A DNA stretch of 51,499 nt from the NCBI GenBank assembly GCA_027021365.1, contig JALUUM010000021.1, positions 1 through 51,499 of the forward strand, given 5' to 3'. This DNA comes from Spirochaetales bacterium. Lineage in GTDB: Bacteria; Spirochaetota; Spirochaetia; SZUA-6. Position numbers and translations under genes: made by a program. The notes beneath the pieces are model-generated. The model did not search any database and was not told the DNA's origin. It saw only the letters and a list, made by a program, of their open reading frames with translations. Shown here piece after piece: positions 25,363-34,111 of the stretch. How positions within the stretch are numbered: position 1 is the stretch's first letter; every line of letters starts with the position of its first letter.

Positions 25363-26583
25363 TTATATTTGCCTGAATTTTTTTCTATTAAAAGAGAACA
25401 AGAGCAATCCCACACAAACAGCCACAACTACAAGGAGAAAAACACCCGCTATTCTGAAAGAATCGATGAAGTTACTCTCATCGGCAATAAGGCCCATCAA
25501 GGGGGTGATAATTCCCCCACCCATGGAACTTGCAAAGAAATAAATCCCAAGCACTGTCGGCCTTACTTTCTCATTCAATTCACCGATTATATAGGACTCC
25601 GTTACCGGCATCCTGATAAAAATCGTCATGCCTATGAGAACCATGAAGAAATAAAACGGTACACCGCTCTTGAGAAATGTGAGTAGTATGACTACAGGGC
25701 CCGCTATCACGCCGGCAAATATCAACATGGGAATCTCTCCTATCCTGTCTGAGATATAGCCTGCAAGGGGGGAAGCCCAGAAGCCGGCAGAAAAGATGAC
25801 AGCTATCAGTGTGGCTGCAAGCTTTTCGTTCATTCCCAGTATGTCAACACCGTAAAGGGGGATGAAACCTATCACAGAACCCATCACGGCACCAATCGTG
25901 ACGGAAAGGATTACCACGACTACCAGCCTGAACCAGGATACCTCTTTTCCTTCATCCACGGAAGAAGATGTATCCCTGCCATTGTCACTGGTACCAGCAG
26001 TATACCTCTTTACAAGAAAGCTTATAAGCAACCCGATAACTATAATGGGGACACTCAGGCCTATAAATGCCCCACGCCAGCCGAAACCGGATGCCAGTAG
26101 TGCTGCTATAATGGGAGAAACGAAGTAACTGAGGCTTCCGCCAATCGTATGGATTCCGAGAGCCTTACCCCTCTTCTCGCTGTTGACCGTCTGCGAAATA
26201 AAAAATATTCCCGTGGGATGGTAGCCGCTTCCCATTAGGCCCATCAACAGTTGAAATGCGACGAGAGGGATGAACCCTCCGGTCAATCCGATAAGAAGTC
26301 CTGCTATTCCGACCCCGGCAATTCCCATGAAAATGAAAACGTAACTTTTTACCCTGTGGAGAAGCCAGCCAACCGGCAGTTGAGCAATACCGTATGACAG
26401 CGTAAATGCTGAGAGAATTATTCCGGATTGAGCGTAGGATATATGCAGATCCTGCCTTATAAGGGGAAGAAGAGGCGAAGTAATTGCCGTTATCACATGG
26501 TGCGAAAAATGGGCAACGAGAAATGCAAAGGCTATCGGGTAGGTCTTATCCTTAATGTTCCTGACGTGATCAATGTGCCCCAT
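25363..26583 (-). CDS. Major facilitator superfamily transporter
   Basis: The protein of about 406 residues has twelve predicted membrane helices and the MFS loop motif variants GIAQLPVGWLLHRV (between helices 2 and 3) and GYISDRIGEIPM (between 8 and 9). Helix 4-5 has LLMGLMGSGYHPTGIFFISQ, resembling the fosmidomycin-resistance/nitrate-type branch. A charged loop at about 200-225 joins the halves. The start is uncertain: ATG 26583 is used here, whereas a TTG at 26622 would add 13 residues and begin 4 bp after the adenine deaminase stop. Neither has a clear Shine-Dalgarno. Co-transcription with adenine deaminase suggests, but does not prove, a purine-related substrate. Confidence 0.88.
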   Translation of the reverse strand: MGHIDHVRNIKDKTYPIAFAFLVAHFSHHVITAITSPLLPLIRQDLHISYAQSGIILSAFTLSYGIAQLPVGWLLHRVKSYVFIFMGIAGVGIAGLLIGLTGGFIPLVAFQLLMGLMGSGYHPTGIFFISQTVNSEKRGKALGIHTIGGSLSYFVSPIIAALLASGFGWRGAFIGLSVPIIVIGLLISFLVKRYTAGTSDNGRDTSSSVDEGKEVSWFRLVVVVILSVTIGAVMGSVIGFIPLYGVDILGMNEKLAATLIAVIFSAGFWASPLAGYISDRIGEIPMLIFAGVIAGPVVILLTFLKSGVPFYFFMVLIGMTIFIRMPVTESYIIGELNEKVRPTVLGIYFFASSMGGGIITPLMGLIADESNFIDSFRIAGVFLLVVVAVCVGLLLFSFNRKKFRQI

Positions 26584-26626
26584 ATCGGGTGGATAATAAC
26601 ACGATACGTTTGAAATGTGCAATCAT

Positions 26627-28348
26627 TCAATCTGCTACAAGTGGCACCACCTCGAAGCGCTCGACATCTACCAGGCCGAGGTCGGTGACTTTCAGCTTGG
26701 GTATTGCAGAAAGGGCAAGGAAAGATAGAATCATAAAGGGCGAATCATGCTTACACCCCATGTCATGCACCTTCAAACGCAGAGCCTTCAGCCTGGAAAC
26801 CACCTCCTCGTAGGGCAGTTCGGATAGGAGCCCCGCAACGGGCAGGGGCAGATCACCTACCACCCTTCCTTCCGAAACCGCTACAAGCCCGCCCTTGATG
26901 CTTCGAAGATGCCGGTAGGCCAGGTAGATGTCACTGTCATTCGTCCCTGCAATTACTATGTTGTGCGAATCATGGGCAATGGTAGAACCGATTGCGCCCT
27001 TTTTCAGCCCGAATCCCTTAACAAATCCCTTGCCGATATTTCCCGAGGAGTGATGCCTCTCTATGACCACTATCTTAAGTATATCATTGTCGATATCCGG
27101 CTTAATATTGCCCTCTTCGACAAGAGGGATTTCATCTGTTTCCCTCGTCACTATCTGTCCCCGTATAATTTCTATCACCCTAATCCTCTTGCCGGAGGAT
27201 TCTGGCAAGGCAGGCACTGCAAGGTCCTCTTCTTTCAAATCGGCCGGGTTCATGGTACTCCTTATCGAGGGCAGTTCACCCTTGAATCGCCACGCTTCTT
27301 TTCCTCGGCGGAACACAGGCTTCCCCTTCTTGTATACCGCCTCTATCTTAACATTCTTAAGGTCCGAAAGAAGAACGAAATCCGCCCAGTAACGAGGCTT
27401 GATTGCACCGATATTCTTGAGGCCATAATGGGAAGCCGTATTGATGGTTGCCACCTGGTAGGCCGTTATCGTGTCCATCCCGAGGCTGATCGACTTCCTT
27501 ATGCTGTGGTCTATATGCCCCTCCTCTATCAGGTGGTCGGGCTGCTTGTCATCGGTGGCAAAGGAAAACCTGAAAGAGTTGTCCTTGCTTACTATGGATA
27601 CAATATCCTCGAGGTTTCTCTCCGATGTACCTTCCCTTATGTGAATATGCATACCCTTTCTAAGCTTTTCCAGTGCTTCTTCCGCCGAAGTTGATTCGTG
27701 GTCCGAATCTATTTTTGAAAGGATATATGCATTCAAAGCTCTTCCCTTTAATCCCGGTGCATGGCCATCCACTTTCTTCCACTTCGAGGCATTTATCTTC
27801 CAGTGGGTATGTTCCTCTCCCTCCACTACTGCCGGAAAGTTCATCATTTCGCCGACACCGGCAACCTTCTCCTCGTAAATCATGAACCTCAGTTCCTTCT
27901 CCGTTATAACTGCACCGGATGTTTCCAGTGGTGTAGCGGGGACACAGGAGGGAATCATTACAAAAACATCCAGAGGAATCAGATTGAGATTGTTCAATAC
28001 ATACCTTATTCCGTCCAGGCCCAGAACATTTGCTATCTCATGCGGGTCTATTACAACAGCCGTTGTACCATGGGGCATTACTGCTCTGGCAAACTCGGGA
28101 AGGGTAAGCATCGTGCTTTCGAAATGAATGTGTGCATCTATGAAACCCGGTGCAAGGTAAAGACCATCGACATCCAATATCTCTTTAGCCTCGTAGTCGC
28201 CGAATCCAATTACTCTTCCGTCGGAGATGGCAATACTCTCCCCGTAAATTTCGCCCGATAGAACGTTGACAAGTCTTGCATTCTTTACAAGTAAATCAAC
28301 GGGAATCTCGCCCCTCGCCGCAGCAAGCTTTAAAAAAAACTCTCTCAT
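26627..28348 (-). CDS. ade: Adenine deaminase
   Basis: The 573-residue amidohydrolase-superfamily enzyme hydrolyses adenine to hypoxanthine and ammonia in purine salvage. Metal ligands are seen in GFIDAHIHFESTML (His73, His75). The Ade-specific VIDPHEIANVLG, KINASKWKKVDGHAPGLKG, FATDDKQPDHL and GHIDHSIRKS motifs follow, and the C-terminal domain has HDSHNIVIAGTND. The length is typical. The start is ATG 28348 with AGGGG upstream; an earlier ATG at 28369 is less likely. The upstream leader carries an unusual run of short palindromes and repeats, and a second MFS gene diverges from it. Confidence 0.95.
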   Translation of the reverse strand: MREFFLKLAAARGEIPVDLLVKNARLVNVLSGEIYGESIAISDGRVIGFGDYEAKEILDVDGLYLAPGFIDAHIHFESTMLTLPEFARAVMPHGTTAVVIDPHEIANVLGLDGIRYVLNNLNLIPLDVFVMIPSCVPATPLETSGAVITEKELRFMIYEEKVAGVGEMMNFPAVVEGEEHTHWKINASKWKKVDGHAPGLKGRALNAYILSKIDSDHESTSAEEALEKLRKGMHIHIREGTSERNLEDIVSIVSKDNSFRFSFATDDKQPDHLIEEGHIDHSIRKSISLGMDTITAYQVATINTASHYGLKNIGAIKPRYWADFVLLSDLKNVKIEAVYKKGKPVFRRGKEAWRFKGELPSIRSTMNPADLKEEDLAVPALPESSGKRIRVIEIIRGQIVTRETDEIPLVEEGNIKPDIDNDILKIVVIERHHSSGNIGKGFVKGFGLKKGAIGSTIAHDSHNIVIAGTNDSDIYLAYRHLRSIKGGLVAVSEGRVVGDLPLPVAGLLSELPYEEVVSRLKALRLKVHDMGCKHDSPFMILSFLALSAIPKLKVTDLGLVDVERFEVVPLVAD

Positions 28349-28384
28349 ACTTCCACCCCTTTCCGGCAAGTCATCCTGTCACCT

Positions 28385-28440
28385 GCCATATGGCACCTCA
28401 TGGCATTTCGGCACCTCGGCCTTTCGACCTCTTATGGCCG
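28385..28440 (-). other. Structured, repetitive leader upstream of adenine deaminase
   Basis: Degenerate units of about 8-9 bases (plus-strand GGCACCTCA, GGCATTTC, GGCACCTC, GGCCTTTC) lie beside the palindrome GCCATATGGC. In RNA from the minus strand, GGTC-GAAA-GGCC would form a small stem with a GAAA tetraloop. It does not match the purine riboswitch consensus. It may be a regulatory leader or simply slippage-prone DNA. Confidence 0.4.
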
Positions 28441-28476
28441 TGCAAGAGATTTTCAGAAAAGTATATCACTTTTGCA

Positions 28477-28504
28477 TTGAAAGTCACACAGCTTTAAGTA
28501 TAAT
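28477..28504 (+). promoter_or_regulatory. Sigma-70-like promoter of the divergent MFS gene
   Basis: TTGAAA (28477-28482), a 16-bp spacer and TATAAT (28499-28504) predict a start near 28511, three bases before ATG 28514. This again predicts a leaderless message. Confidence 0.75.
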
Positions 28505-28513
28505 TCATGCGGA

Positions 28514-29716
28514 ATGCAGGAAAGAATCAGCAGAATCTCATTTCTACAGTTCAACTTTTTTCTCTCTATAGGTTTTATTGTTCCCTTTTTCAGCCTCTAC
28601 TACAGGAATGTTCTTGCATTCTCGGACGGAAGGGTAAATTACTCTGTAATAGGTACCATACTCTTCCTGCAATCGGTGGTAGGACTTGTATCTCCCCCAA
28701 TCGCCGGGATACTCTCCGATAAGTTCAAGATCAGGAACAGGTTGATAACTCTATTCTCCATCCTCACAGCATTTGGGGGCCTGTTGAGCGCAATTCCGGC
28801 ATTTCCGGGGATGCAGAAAATGGACATTGCAACGAGAATCACCTTCATACTACCCGGGGCAATTCTGATAGGCTTTGCAACAAAGCCCATTTTTCCCCTT
28901 CTCGATACGGAGGCTCTTGCAGCACTGGCCATGAAGTATAACAGTACGGACAGGTACGGCGCTATAAGGCTCTTTGGTTCAATCGGATGGATAATATCCG
29001 CCTCCCTTGCCGGATTCATTGCCCTTCATGCCGGAAACCTTTTACCTCTCTACCTCCTCTTCATTGGGGGCTTTGTCTCTCTGTCAATTCTCGGGAGTAC
29101 CGGTATAAGCGAAAAGATAGAAAAGGTAAAACTTCCTCTCAAGCTCCTCAGAGAGGACAGGAAGGTCCAACTGCTTTTAATCTTTATCTTCACCGTTGCA
29201 ATAGGTATGAACGGCTCCTTCATGTTTACGAGTCTCTACATGAGTGAGCTCAACGTGGGAATCAACGTGATAGGGCTGGCATACGGACTTGCAGCCATTC
29301 CGGAAGTATTCATTCTGTCACAGACAAAAAGAATAATTCCCCGTTTTGGCCTCAAATGGATGATGCTGGCTGGTGATGTAGTCCTTTTGATAAAACTTCT
29401 CCTATTTACATTCATAGGCACAAAGGCCAGTCCCCTCTTCTTTATTCTTATTCAGAGCCTCCATGGTATTGCATTTCCGCTTCTCTACGTATCGTGGATA
29501 TCCTATCTGAATGAAAAGGCACACAGAGATCTCAAGGCAACGTATCAGAACATCAACCAGTTCGTCTTTACCCTTGGCTCTGCTCTCGGAAATTTCCTCG
29601 TTTCATTGATAGTTGGGGCACTGGGGGTGAGATGGATGATGGGTTTCTCCGCGGGAATCATTGTTATAAGCCTCTGTCTGTTCTTTCTATTTTCAAAGAT
29701 ATTTGCAGAGGATTGA
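28514..29716 (+). CDS. MFS transporter, LacY/nucleoside-symporter-like
   Basis: The 400-residue, twelve-helix protein has GLVSPPIAGILSDKFKIRNR in the 2-3 loop and DRYGAIRLFGSIGWIISASL in helix 5. The R-x-x-GS-x-GW signature is typical of the MFS_1-like group that contains nucleoside:H+ symporters and phenylpropionate transporters. It is divergent from adenine deaminase with only 165 bp between start codons, so a nucleoside or purine substrate is a reasonable guess. The start ATG 28514 has no Shine-Dalgarno but lies just after the predicted transcription start. An out-of-frame ATG seven bases earlier opens a short frame I regard as chance. Confidence 0.85.
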   Translation: MQERISRISFLQFNFFLSIGFIVPFFSLYYRNVLAFSDGRVNYSVIGTILFLQSVVGLVSPPIAGILSDKFKIRNRLITLFSILTAFGGLLSAIPAFPGMQKMDIATRITFILPGAILIGFATKPIFPLLDTEALAALAMKYNSTDRYGAIRLFGSIGWIISASLAGFIALHAGNLLPLYLLFIGGFVSLSILGSTGISEKIEKVKLPLKLLREDRKVQLLLIFIFTVAIGMNGSFMFTSLYMSELNVGINVIGLAYGLAAIPEVFILSQTKRIIPRFGLKWMMLAGDVVLLIKLLLFTFIGTKASPLFFILIQSLHGIAFPLLYVSWISYLNEKAHRDLKATYQNINQFVFTLGSALGNFLVSLIVGALGVRWMMGFSAGIIVISLCLFFLFSKIFAED

Positions 29717-29755
29717 CATAAACGATAATATACCAGTATCAACGGGAGGCAGACA

Positions 29756-30448
29756 ATGGCAAAGCATATCGGAATCGTAGGCTGCAGTGCAGAGGGTGCC
29801 GCTCTCTGCTACAGGACCATATGCGAGGAAGCTCAGGTTTCAATGGGAGAGTACATGCACCCCGAGGTTTCCATGCACACCTACCCGCTTGGCTCCTACA
29901 TGGTACACATAAGAAGCGGAAACTGGAAAGGGGTGGCAGGGCTTATGCTTTCCTCGGTAAAGAAACTGGCCTCGATTGGGGCTGAAATAGCCATCTCGCC
30001 GGACAACACGATTCACCAGGCCTTTCATACTGTTGAAAAAGAATCGCCCATCCCATGGATACACATTGCAGAGGCCGTTTCGGAGGAAGCCAAGGTGCGC
30101 GGTTTCAAGAAGCTCGGCCTCCTTGGAACAAGGTACCTAATGAGGGGCCCCGTGTATCCTGAAGTCCTTACGAAGTACGGAATGGAAACAATTCTACCGG
30201 GTGATGATGAGATGGAAAGCATCAACAGTATCATCTTCAGAGAACTTGTAAACGGAATTTTCAGCGAAAAATCGAGGCTCTACTTTAATGAGGTCATTGA
30301 AAACCTTAAAAAGAAGGGTGCCGAAGCAGTGATACTGGGCTGTACCGAGATTCCCCTGCTTGTCGATCCCAATGACTGCCCGCTTCCCGTGCTGGATTCG
30401 ACGAGGCTCCTTGCCCGTTCTGCCCTTCGCCGCTCTATCGGAGAATAA
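29756..30448 (+). CDS. Asp/Glu-racemase-family protein lacking the first catalytic Cys
   Basis: The 230-residue protein clearly belongs to the Asp/Glu racemase superfamily (KHIGIVGCSAEGAALCYR, GFKKLGLLGTRYLMRG, AVILGCTEIPLLV). The second catalytic cysteine, Cys196, is present, but the first, normally in CNTxH, is Asp83 in SPDNTIHQAF. A two-base racemisation with two thiols is therefore impossible. One-cysteine relatives act as isomerases or have altered specificity (E. coli YgeA, as I recall it, has a Thr at the first position). It has a GGGAGG Shine-Dalgarno 6 bases before ATG 29756. It is immediately followed by the broken mannitol-dehydrogenase remnant. Confidence 0.85.
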   Translation: MAKHIGIVGCSAEGAALCYRTICEEAQVSMGEYMHPEVSMHTYPLGSYMVHIRSGNWKGVAGLMLSSVKKLASIGAEIAISPDNTIHQAFHTVEKESPIPWIHIAEAVSEEAKVRGFKKLGLLGTRYLMRGPVYPEVLTKYGMETILPGDDEMESINSIIFRELVNGIFSEKSRLYFNEVIENLKKKGAEAVILGCTEIPLLVDPNDCPLPVLDSTRLLARSALRRSIGE

Positions 30449-31045
30449 CCTTATTGAGCAAAGGAGAGGGAAGAATAGAAGAAGGAAAAACCGTTGTCAT
30501 CTGTTCCAATGCGCTGCATCCCGGCCCCTCTTTTAGAGAAAGCCTTAAAGAGGAATTTGAAAGGCTTATTTCGGAAGAGAGAGAATGTCGGAGAAAGCGC
30601 TTCTGCTGTTTACAGAATTTCTGATTATATAGATAAAAGGGTCGGTATAGTTGAATCCCTTGTAATCAGAATGGCACCTGACGTTCCAAAGGAACTACTC
30701 TCTGAAAATCCCCTTTTTGTCCTAACTGACGATTATCTGGAGCTTCCCGTGGATAAGCATGCATTTAAAGCATTTAAGGATAATATACCCAATGTACCGT
30801 GCTTAAAGCCTGTGGATAACATGAGGGCAAGGGAGACAAGAAAGCTCTTCACCTACAACCTTGCACATGCAGTACTTTCATATATCGGAGCAACAAGGGG
30901 TTACAAATCGCTTACAGAGGCTCTTTCAGACGGAGAGGTAAGGTTTTTCGCTGAAAAGGCATTGGAAGAGGTCTCCTTTGGCCTTTCCGGGGAGTTCGGT
31001 TTTTTAAGAAAAAGAGATGAAAGAGTGGGACAGGACCGTTTTTGA
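30449..31045 (+). pseudogene. Mannitol dehydrogenase-family remnant, N-truncated and frameshifted
   Basis: Conceptual translation shows pieces of a mannitol(-1-phosphate) dehydrogenase in three successive frames. Frame 1 (from about 30451) gives KTVVICSNALHPGPSFRESL, like the segment just before the C-terminal domain. Near 30585, in a GA-rich run, the match moves to the next frame, giving ESASAVYRISDYI and then NVPCLKPVDNMRARETRKLF and NLAHAVLSYIGATRGYKSLT. Near 31010, in an A-rich run, it moves again into the frame of the next entry. The NAD-binding Rossmann half is missing because the racemase stop lies at 30448. Both shifts are in the same direction (one extra base each). Sequencing or assembly error at simple repeats cannot be excluded, but the missing N-terminus argues for real decay. 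Confidence 0.75.
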
Positions 31046-31883
31046 AAGGTTCTCGAACCCGGCACTGGGAGACACACTCAAAAGGCTTGGCAAGGATCCC
31101 GTTAGAAAATTAAGAAGAAATGACAGGCTGACAGGAGCAGCAATCCTAGCAAAAAAGCATGGAAAAAGGCCTAAGCATATAATTAAGAGCGCATCTGCAG
31201 GGCTTCTCTTTGAAGACATATTCGGAGGCAATTCCATAAGAGAGATTGTCGATAAAAAGGGTCTTCGAGAAGCCATAAAAATGCTTACCGGCCTTGCAGA
31301 AGCCGAGAGAGACCTTATTTCTGCCATAGAACGTAGCTATCATGCCTTTGGGCTTGGAATGAAAGCATTCAACCTCGGTTTTAAATACGAGAGGGACTAC
31401 CATGGCTGCGGTCAGTGTGCATTGGCCGGAGTACTGGATACGTTAAATATAAGGGAGGACTTACTTTTTAAGGCAACGACTACCTTTGCAGGTGGCATAG
31501 GAGAGGCAACAGACAGTTCATGCGGGGGCTACATTGCAGTGGTTCTTGCAATAGGCTCCTTATTGGGAGACGAAGAGACTGCTTTTTCAGGAGACAGGGA
31601 AAAGAAGTATAAAACAGCTTCCCTTGCAAGGCTTTTACGGGAAAGGTTTCTGCTTAAATACGGAAGTGTAACCTGCAGGGATATACACGGAAAAATATTT
31701 GGAAGGGTATTCAATTTGACAGCGGATGAGGATCGTAAGGCCTTAGTTAAAATGGGTGCCCACATAGACAAGTGTACCTCCGTTGTAGGAAATGCATCCC
31801 GCTGGACAGTAGAGATTCTTGTAGAGGAACTGCACGACAGAATAGAGTACCTTCCAATAGAGAGGCTCTTGAACTCGCTTTAA
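31017..31883 (+). CDS. Mannitol-dehydrogenase C-terminus joined to C_GCAxxG_C_C redox domain
   Basis: This 288-residue frame begins with the end of the mannitol dehydrogenase fold (RFSNPALGDTLKRLGKDPVR, RRNDRLTGAAILAKKHGK; residues about 8-110). It continues in the same frame into a C_GCAxxG_C_C-type putative redox protein (about 115-260): GCGQCALAGVL with Cys131 and Cys134, FAGGIGEATDSSCGG with Cys169, VTCRDIHG, and a last Cys near 250. It is either the surviving 3' half of a fusion gene or, if translated from ATG 31017, a stand-alone product. No clear Shine-Dalgarno is present. Its last 19 codons are repeated at 35211. The function of this cysteine family is not established beyond a presumed redox or metal role. 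Confidence 0.6.
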   Translation: MKEWDRTVFERFSNPALGDTLKRLGKDPVRKLRRNDRLTGAAILAKKHGKRPKHIIKSASAGLLFEDIFGGNSIREIVDKKGLREAIKMLTGLAEAERDLISAIERSYHAFGLGMKAFNLGFKYERDYHGCGQCALAGVLDTLNIREDLLFKATTTFAGGIGEATDSSCGGYIAVVLAIGSLLGDEETAFSGDREKKYKTASLARLLRERFLLKYGSVTCRDIHGKIFGRVFNLTADEDRKALVKMGAHIDKCTSVVGNASRWTVEILVEELHDRIEYLPIERLLNSL

Positions 31884-31900
31884 ACCAAGGTCAGGCGCGG
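31824..31900 (+). repeat. 77-bp imperfect direct repeat, left copy
   Basis: The copy covers the final 19 codons and stop of the C_GCAxxG gene plus 17 bp. The same 77 bases recur at 35211-35287 with six mismatches by eye. The segment between the copies is about 3.3 kb. Confidence 0.9.
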
Positions 31901-32238
31901 CTTATTCAGAAGGTATACGAGGTCGACCCTTCGTTAAGATAGTCACATGGTCTCTTGATCCTCATTTTCTGCACACTCAATGAAATAAGGAAAATCCAGG
32001 AGTTAAGTATACCCTTCCATATCTTCAGCAATACCCTGGAAACTTCATATTTTCTTTATTCTTGACAGAATGTTCTATGTCGAGTAGTGTATTTATAAAA
32101 ACACAGTCCTTTTTCGTTGGGAAAATCATTCGAGAATATTTCATCGGCAATGTAGAGGCTTTTAATGATTTTTTTCGTATGTTCTTGAATCTCGAATTAT
32201 AATTTTTCTTATTGATAATTCAATAGAGGGTATTGCAA
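31901..32238. other. Gene-free AT-rich interval
   Basis: No coding frame is supported in this 338-bp stretch. A TTGACA at 32062-32067 and a TATAAT at 32198-32203 are present but not at promoter spacing from each other. The latter could serve as the -10 of the lipoprotein gene. No RNA gene is recognised. Confidence 0.5.
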
Positions 32239-33735
32239 ATGAAAACCAAAGGGATTATGCTTGCAGGTTTTATTCTTATTTTCTTCGGACTGCTTATATC
32301 TGGCTGCGACAATACCGGTTCGAGCTCCAACCAGACGCCGAAGGATGTACTACAGGATGCTGTTGAAGCGGTGTTCGTGCCTATCTCGAGCTTTATGGAC
32401 CAAGATATGACAGCATTGACCTTCCCGTACGAGTACCTTAACGGCATAACATTTGATTTTGATGGATCATCGATACTCACCACCACCTTCAACGGGTACG
32501 CGGACATAAATACCGGGTATACAATAAATGGTACTATTACTCTTTCTAGGACGATTTCGGGAACAACGATGACGATAACTGCAATCGGCACAGTAACCCT
32601 CACCGGCGGTTCCGTGTCCGAACTCGACTTCGATATCTCTGCAAGCGGCGCATATGATTCAGTGGAAGATGATTTTGACGGCGATCCCTCATATTCAGGT
32701 ACCATCACCGCAGACGGAACATCCTACGACTTCGCCGACTTTGACCTGTTCGGAACGGACACAGGAGATGGTAGTGTCGAACCGGCAACCATAGACCCGC
32801 GATTCATCGTTGCGGGCATGAAGGTCGAAAACCCCTCTGATTCCGGAACCTACTATAGCATTGTCGCATTTTCAGCGGATGGCTCTGTGTGGGGGTATCC
32901 GAATGTCTCTCAGATACCGACGCCTGCGGCCGACCTCCTCGGTATCGCAAGCGACAACGCCGGCAACTGCGTTGCGGTCGGTAAGAGTGGTACGATACTC
33001 TACTCAGATAACGGGTTGAACTGGATACAGGTCGGTGCAGGTACTACAACCAAAGATCTCAATAGCGTCGTCTGGGGAAACGGAACCTGGGTCGCGGTGG
33101 CGGACCAACAGACTATTTTGTACTCCAACGACGGCCAGGTGTGGACAGCTGCGACAATCAGTGGCGGTAGTACTGATGCTCTGTACGACGTTACTACGAA
33201 CGGGTCAGGTACATTCGTTGCGGTCGGTCAGGACAACTGCGCCTATTCCACAGATGGAGGACAGAATTGGACCGTTTCCCTGATTTCACTCGGAACTTCC
33301 TATTACGGTATTGCATACGATGGTTTAAGCCGCTGGGTCACCGTCGGAGCAGTCGGAAGAATCTACCATTCGAACGACAATGGCCAGACCTGGACAATAG
33401 CTGCAAGTTCCGAAACGGTTACAACATCGCCCCTCTCCGGCCTCGCATTCGGTAATGGCAAGTTCATCGCGGTCGGGCCAGCTTACTACGCATCACCGAC
33501 ACCGGTTATGATCCAGTCTTCAGACGGCGACACCTGGACAAATATCTCTTCTTCGCTTCCGTCCGAGTTCACATCACTTGGCCACCCGCTCGGCGACATC
33601 GCGACGGACGGATCCGGCAAGTGGTCTGCGCTCGGTAATAACGGAGATCATCTCCTTTCAACCGACAACGGAGTTACCTGGCAGGTAACTGCTCTCGACA
33701 AATACGGCGCGTATGCAATCGCCTACCGCCCGTAG
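32239..33735 (+). CDS. Lipoprotein with BNR/Asp-box beta-propeller
   Basis: The 498-residue protein has a lipoprotein signal (lipobox LISGC, Cys at about 22), an acidic N-terminal beta-rich domain (about 30-190), and then repeated units with a Ser/Thr-x-Asp-x-Gly-x-x-Trp Asp-box: YSDNGLNWIQV, YSNDGQVWTAA, YSTDGGQNWTV, HSNDNGQTWTI, QSSDGDTWTNI, STDNGVTWQVT. Each is followed by an FVAVG-like strand. This fits a BNR or Ycf48-like propeller. Such proteins often bind carbohydrates or surface partners; no catalytic residues of a sialidase are evident. The start is ATG 32239 with GAGGG about 8 bases upstream. By eye it is richer in G/C-ending codons than its neighbours, compatible with recent acquisition. 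Confidence 0.8.
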   Translation: MKTKGIMLAGFILIFFGLLISGCDNTGSSSNQTPKDVLQDAVEAVFVPISSFMDQDMTALTFPYEYLNGITFDFDGSSILTTTFNGYADINTGYTINGTITLSRTISGTTMTITAIGTVTLTGGSVSELDFDISASGAYDSVEDDFDGDPSYSGTITADGTSYDFADFDLFGTDTGDGSVEPATIDPRFIVAGMKVENPSDSGTYYSIVAFSADGSVWGYPNVSQIPTPAADLLGIASDNAGNCVAVGKSGTILYSDNGLNWIQVGAGTTTKDLNSVVWGNGTWVAVADQQTILYSNDGQVWTAATISGGSTDALYDVTTNGSGTFVAVGQDNCAYSTDGGQNWTVSLISLGTSYYGIAYDGLSRWVTVGAVGRIYHSNDNGQTWTIAASSETVTTSPLSGLAFGNGKFIAVGPAYYASPTPVMIQSSDGDTWTNISSSLPSEFTSLGHPLGDIATDGSGKWSALGNNGDHLLSTDNGVTWQVTALDKYGAYAIAYRP

Positions 33736-34111
33736 CCACATAGATCAAGCCATTATTTAAAATCCGGGGGAGGCACCGGCCTTCCCTACAGAGAATTAAC
33801 ATAGCAAAAAGAAAATTGGATATACTTCATTACACTGCCAAATTGGTAAGTTAAAAAGGAGGAATGATAAAATATCCCCGAGGAGGGGTAGATCAGGTAT
33901 AATGCTGAAAACGGAAGTTTGAAGCATCTGGTTAGTGTTCGTAATGATTAATGATCTGTGGTATTTACGCCAGTATTCAGTACCAGAACAGTAGGGCCTC
34001 CCTAGGTAAGGTGTACACCCCCCCATATACCGTCCAGCTCCACTCTTTGAGATAATTGAATAAATATCGTAACTTATTTAAAAGATAGTAAGCATTTTCA
34101 GGAGGCATAAA
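33736..34111. other. Gene-free interval before the toxin-antitoxin cluster
   Basis: I see no supported gene in these 376 bp. Only short G- and C-runs around 33770 and 33880-33890 and an AT-rich stretch before 34100 stand out. AGGAGG at 34100-34105 is the ribosome-binding site of the DUF433 gene. Confidence 0.5.

Noticed and set aside
28349..28476. Purine riboswitch upstream of adenine deaminase
   Set aside because: The conserved purine aptamer core residues and flanking helix pattern are not present on the minus strand.
33736..34111. Small gene on the minus strand at 33796-34026
   Set aside because: No Shine-Dalgarno, no recognisable motif and a composition typical of non-coding DNA.
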